From the NCBI GenBank assembly GCA_963746155.1, contig CAVVAB010000010.1:124001-188000 (forward strand): DNA of 64,000 nucleotides, given 5' to 3'. Origin of the DNA: AC-32 sp963746155 (GTDB lineage Bacteria; Actinomycetota; Thermoleophilia; Gaiellales; Gaiellaceae). The notes beneath the pieces were generated by a model, which saw only the letters and a program-made list of their open reading frames with translations, did not search any database and had not been told where the DNA came from. Positions 63,965 through 64,000 of this stretch are shown here, in pieces (the stretch's first letter is position 1; each line of letters opens with the position of its first letter). A program made the translations under genes and the position numbers.

Positions 63965-64000
63965 TGGGCGATCGTGGATTCGAACCACGGACCTCCGCCT
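63965..64000 (-). tRNA. tRNA, 3' part only (runs off the window)
   Basis: On the minus strand: variable loop AGGTC, T-arm CGTGG-TTCGAAT-CCACG, acceptor 3' strand ATCGCCC and discriminator A at 63965, with no encoded CCA. The anticodon lies beyond the window edge. The short variable loop excludes Ser, Leu and Tyr types; the GGGCGAT-type acceptor stem resembles actinobacterial tRNA-Val, but this is only a guess. Confidence 0.9.

Noticed and set aside
63965..64000. Assigning an anticodon to the terminal tRNA
   Set aside because: The anticodon arm is cut off by the window edge; only the T-arm and 3' acceptor strand are visible.

Overview
The window is 64 kb of very GC-rich DNA with strongly G/C-biased third codon positions and many GTG or TTG starts. 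The gene set and the origin layout (gyrA-gyrB-DUF721-recF-dnaN-dnaA on one side, rpmH-rnpA-yidD-yidC-khpB-rsmG-parA-parB on the other) indicate a high-GC actinobacterium. A deep-branching lineage such as class Thermoleophilia fits best, but this is inferred from gene style and not from a marker phylogeny. Almost everything is chromosomal housekeeping. I see no prophage, insertion sequence, plasmid gene or CRISPR array.

Layout. 1-9.5 kb: end of lon, a small YtxH-like membrane protein, a zinc uptake operon (znuA-znuC-znuB followed by an M23 peptidase) divergent from a Zur-type regulator across an inverted-repeat operator, a pair of half-size TauE/SafE proteins, otsB, an EamA exporter and a NUDIX hydrolase. 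9.5-17.6 kb: a PLP decarboxylase coupled to a PolX/PHP DNA polymerase, a Ppm-type glycosyltransferase, thioredoxin, and a TPP-riboswitch operon thiD-thiM-thiE-thiL that ends in an orphan DppB-type permease. 17.6-26.4 kb: an MrfA-like helicase, a HExxH protein, a YCII / ECF sigma / amidinohydrolase cluster, a SLOG-type protein, a GNAT coupled to an NDH-2 dehydrogenase, and a lipoprotein. This part carries two families of short palindromic elements. 26.4-36.8 kb: ligD, accD-accA, an arginase-fold protein with a zinc ribbon, a GNAT, a HAD hydrolase, a cyclase-AAA-TPR regulator and an esterase lipoprotein. 36.8-41.7 kb: a tightly packed fatty-acid operon, ECF sigma-fabZ-fabH-fabD-fabG-fabF. 41.8-47.2 kb: an amidase with repeated Ig-like domains, the NfeD-slipin pair, galT and a MerR-like regulator. 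47.2-61.3 kb: the replication origin region. 61.3-64 kb: a secreted PQQ-type sugar dehydrogenase with PKD and Ig-like domains, then the 3' part of a tRNA.

The dominant oddity is about 30 single-base frame breaks in otherwise intact, often essential genes (gyrA, gyrB, recF, rnpA, accA, accD, fabF, fabH, thiD/M/E). Nearly all are one extra base, usually lengthening a 1-2 base run. I read these as residual insertion errors in the source assembly, so the affected genes are annotated as one CDS across the break and not as pseudogenes. Coordinates of the breaks are approximate to a few bases.
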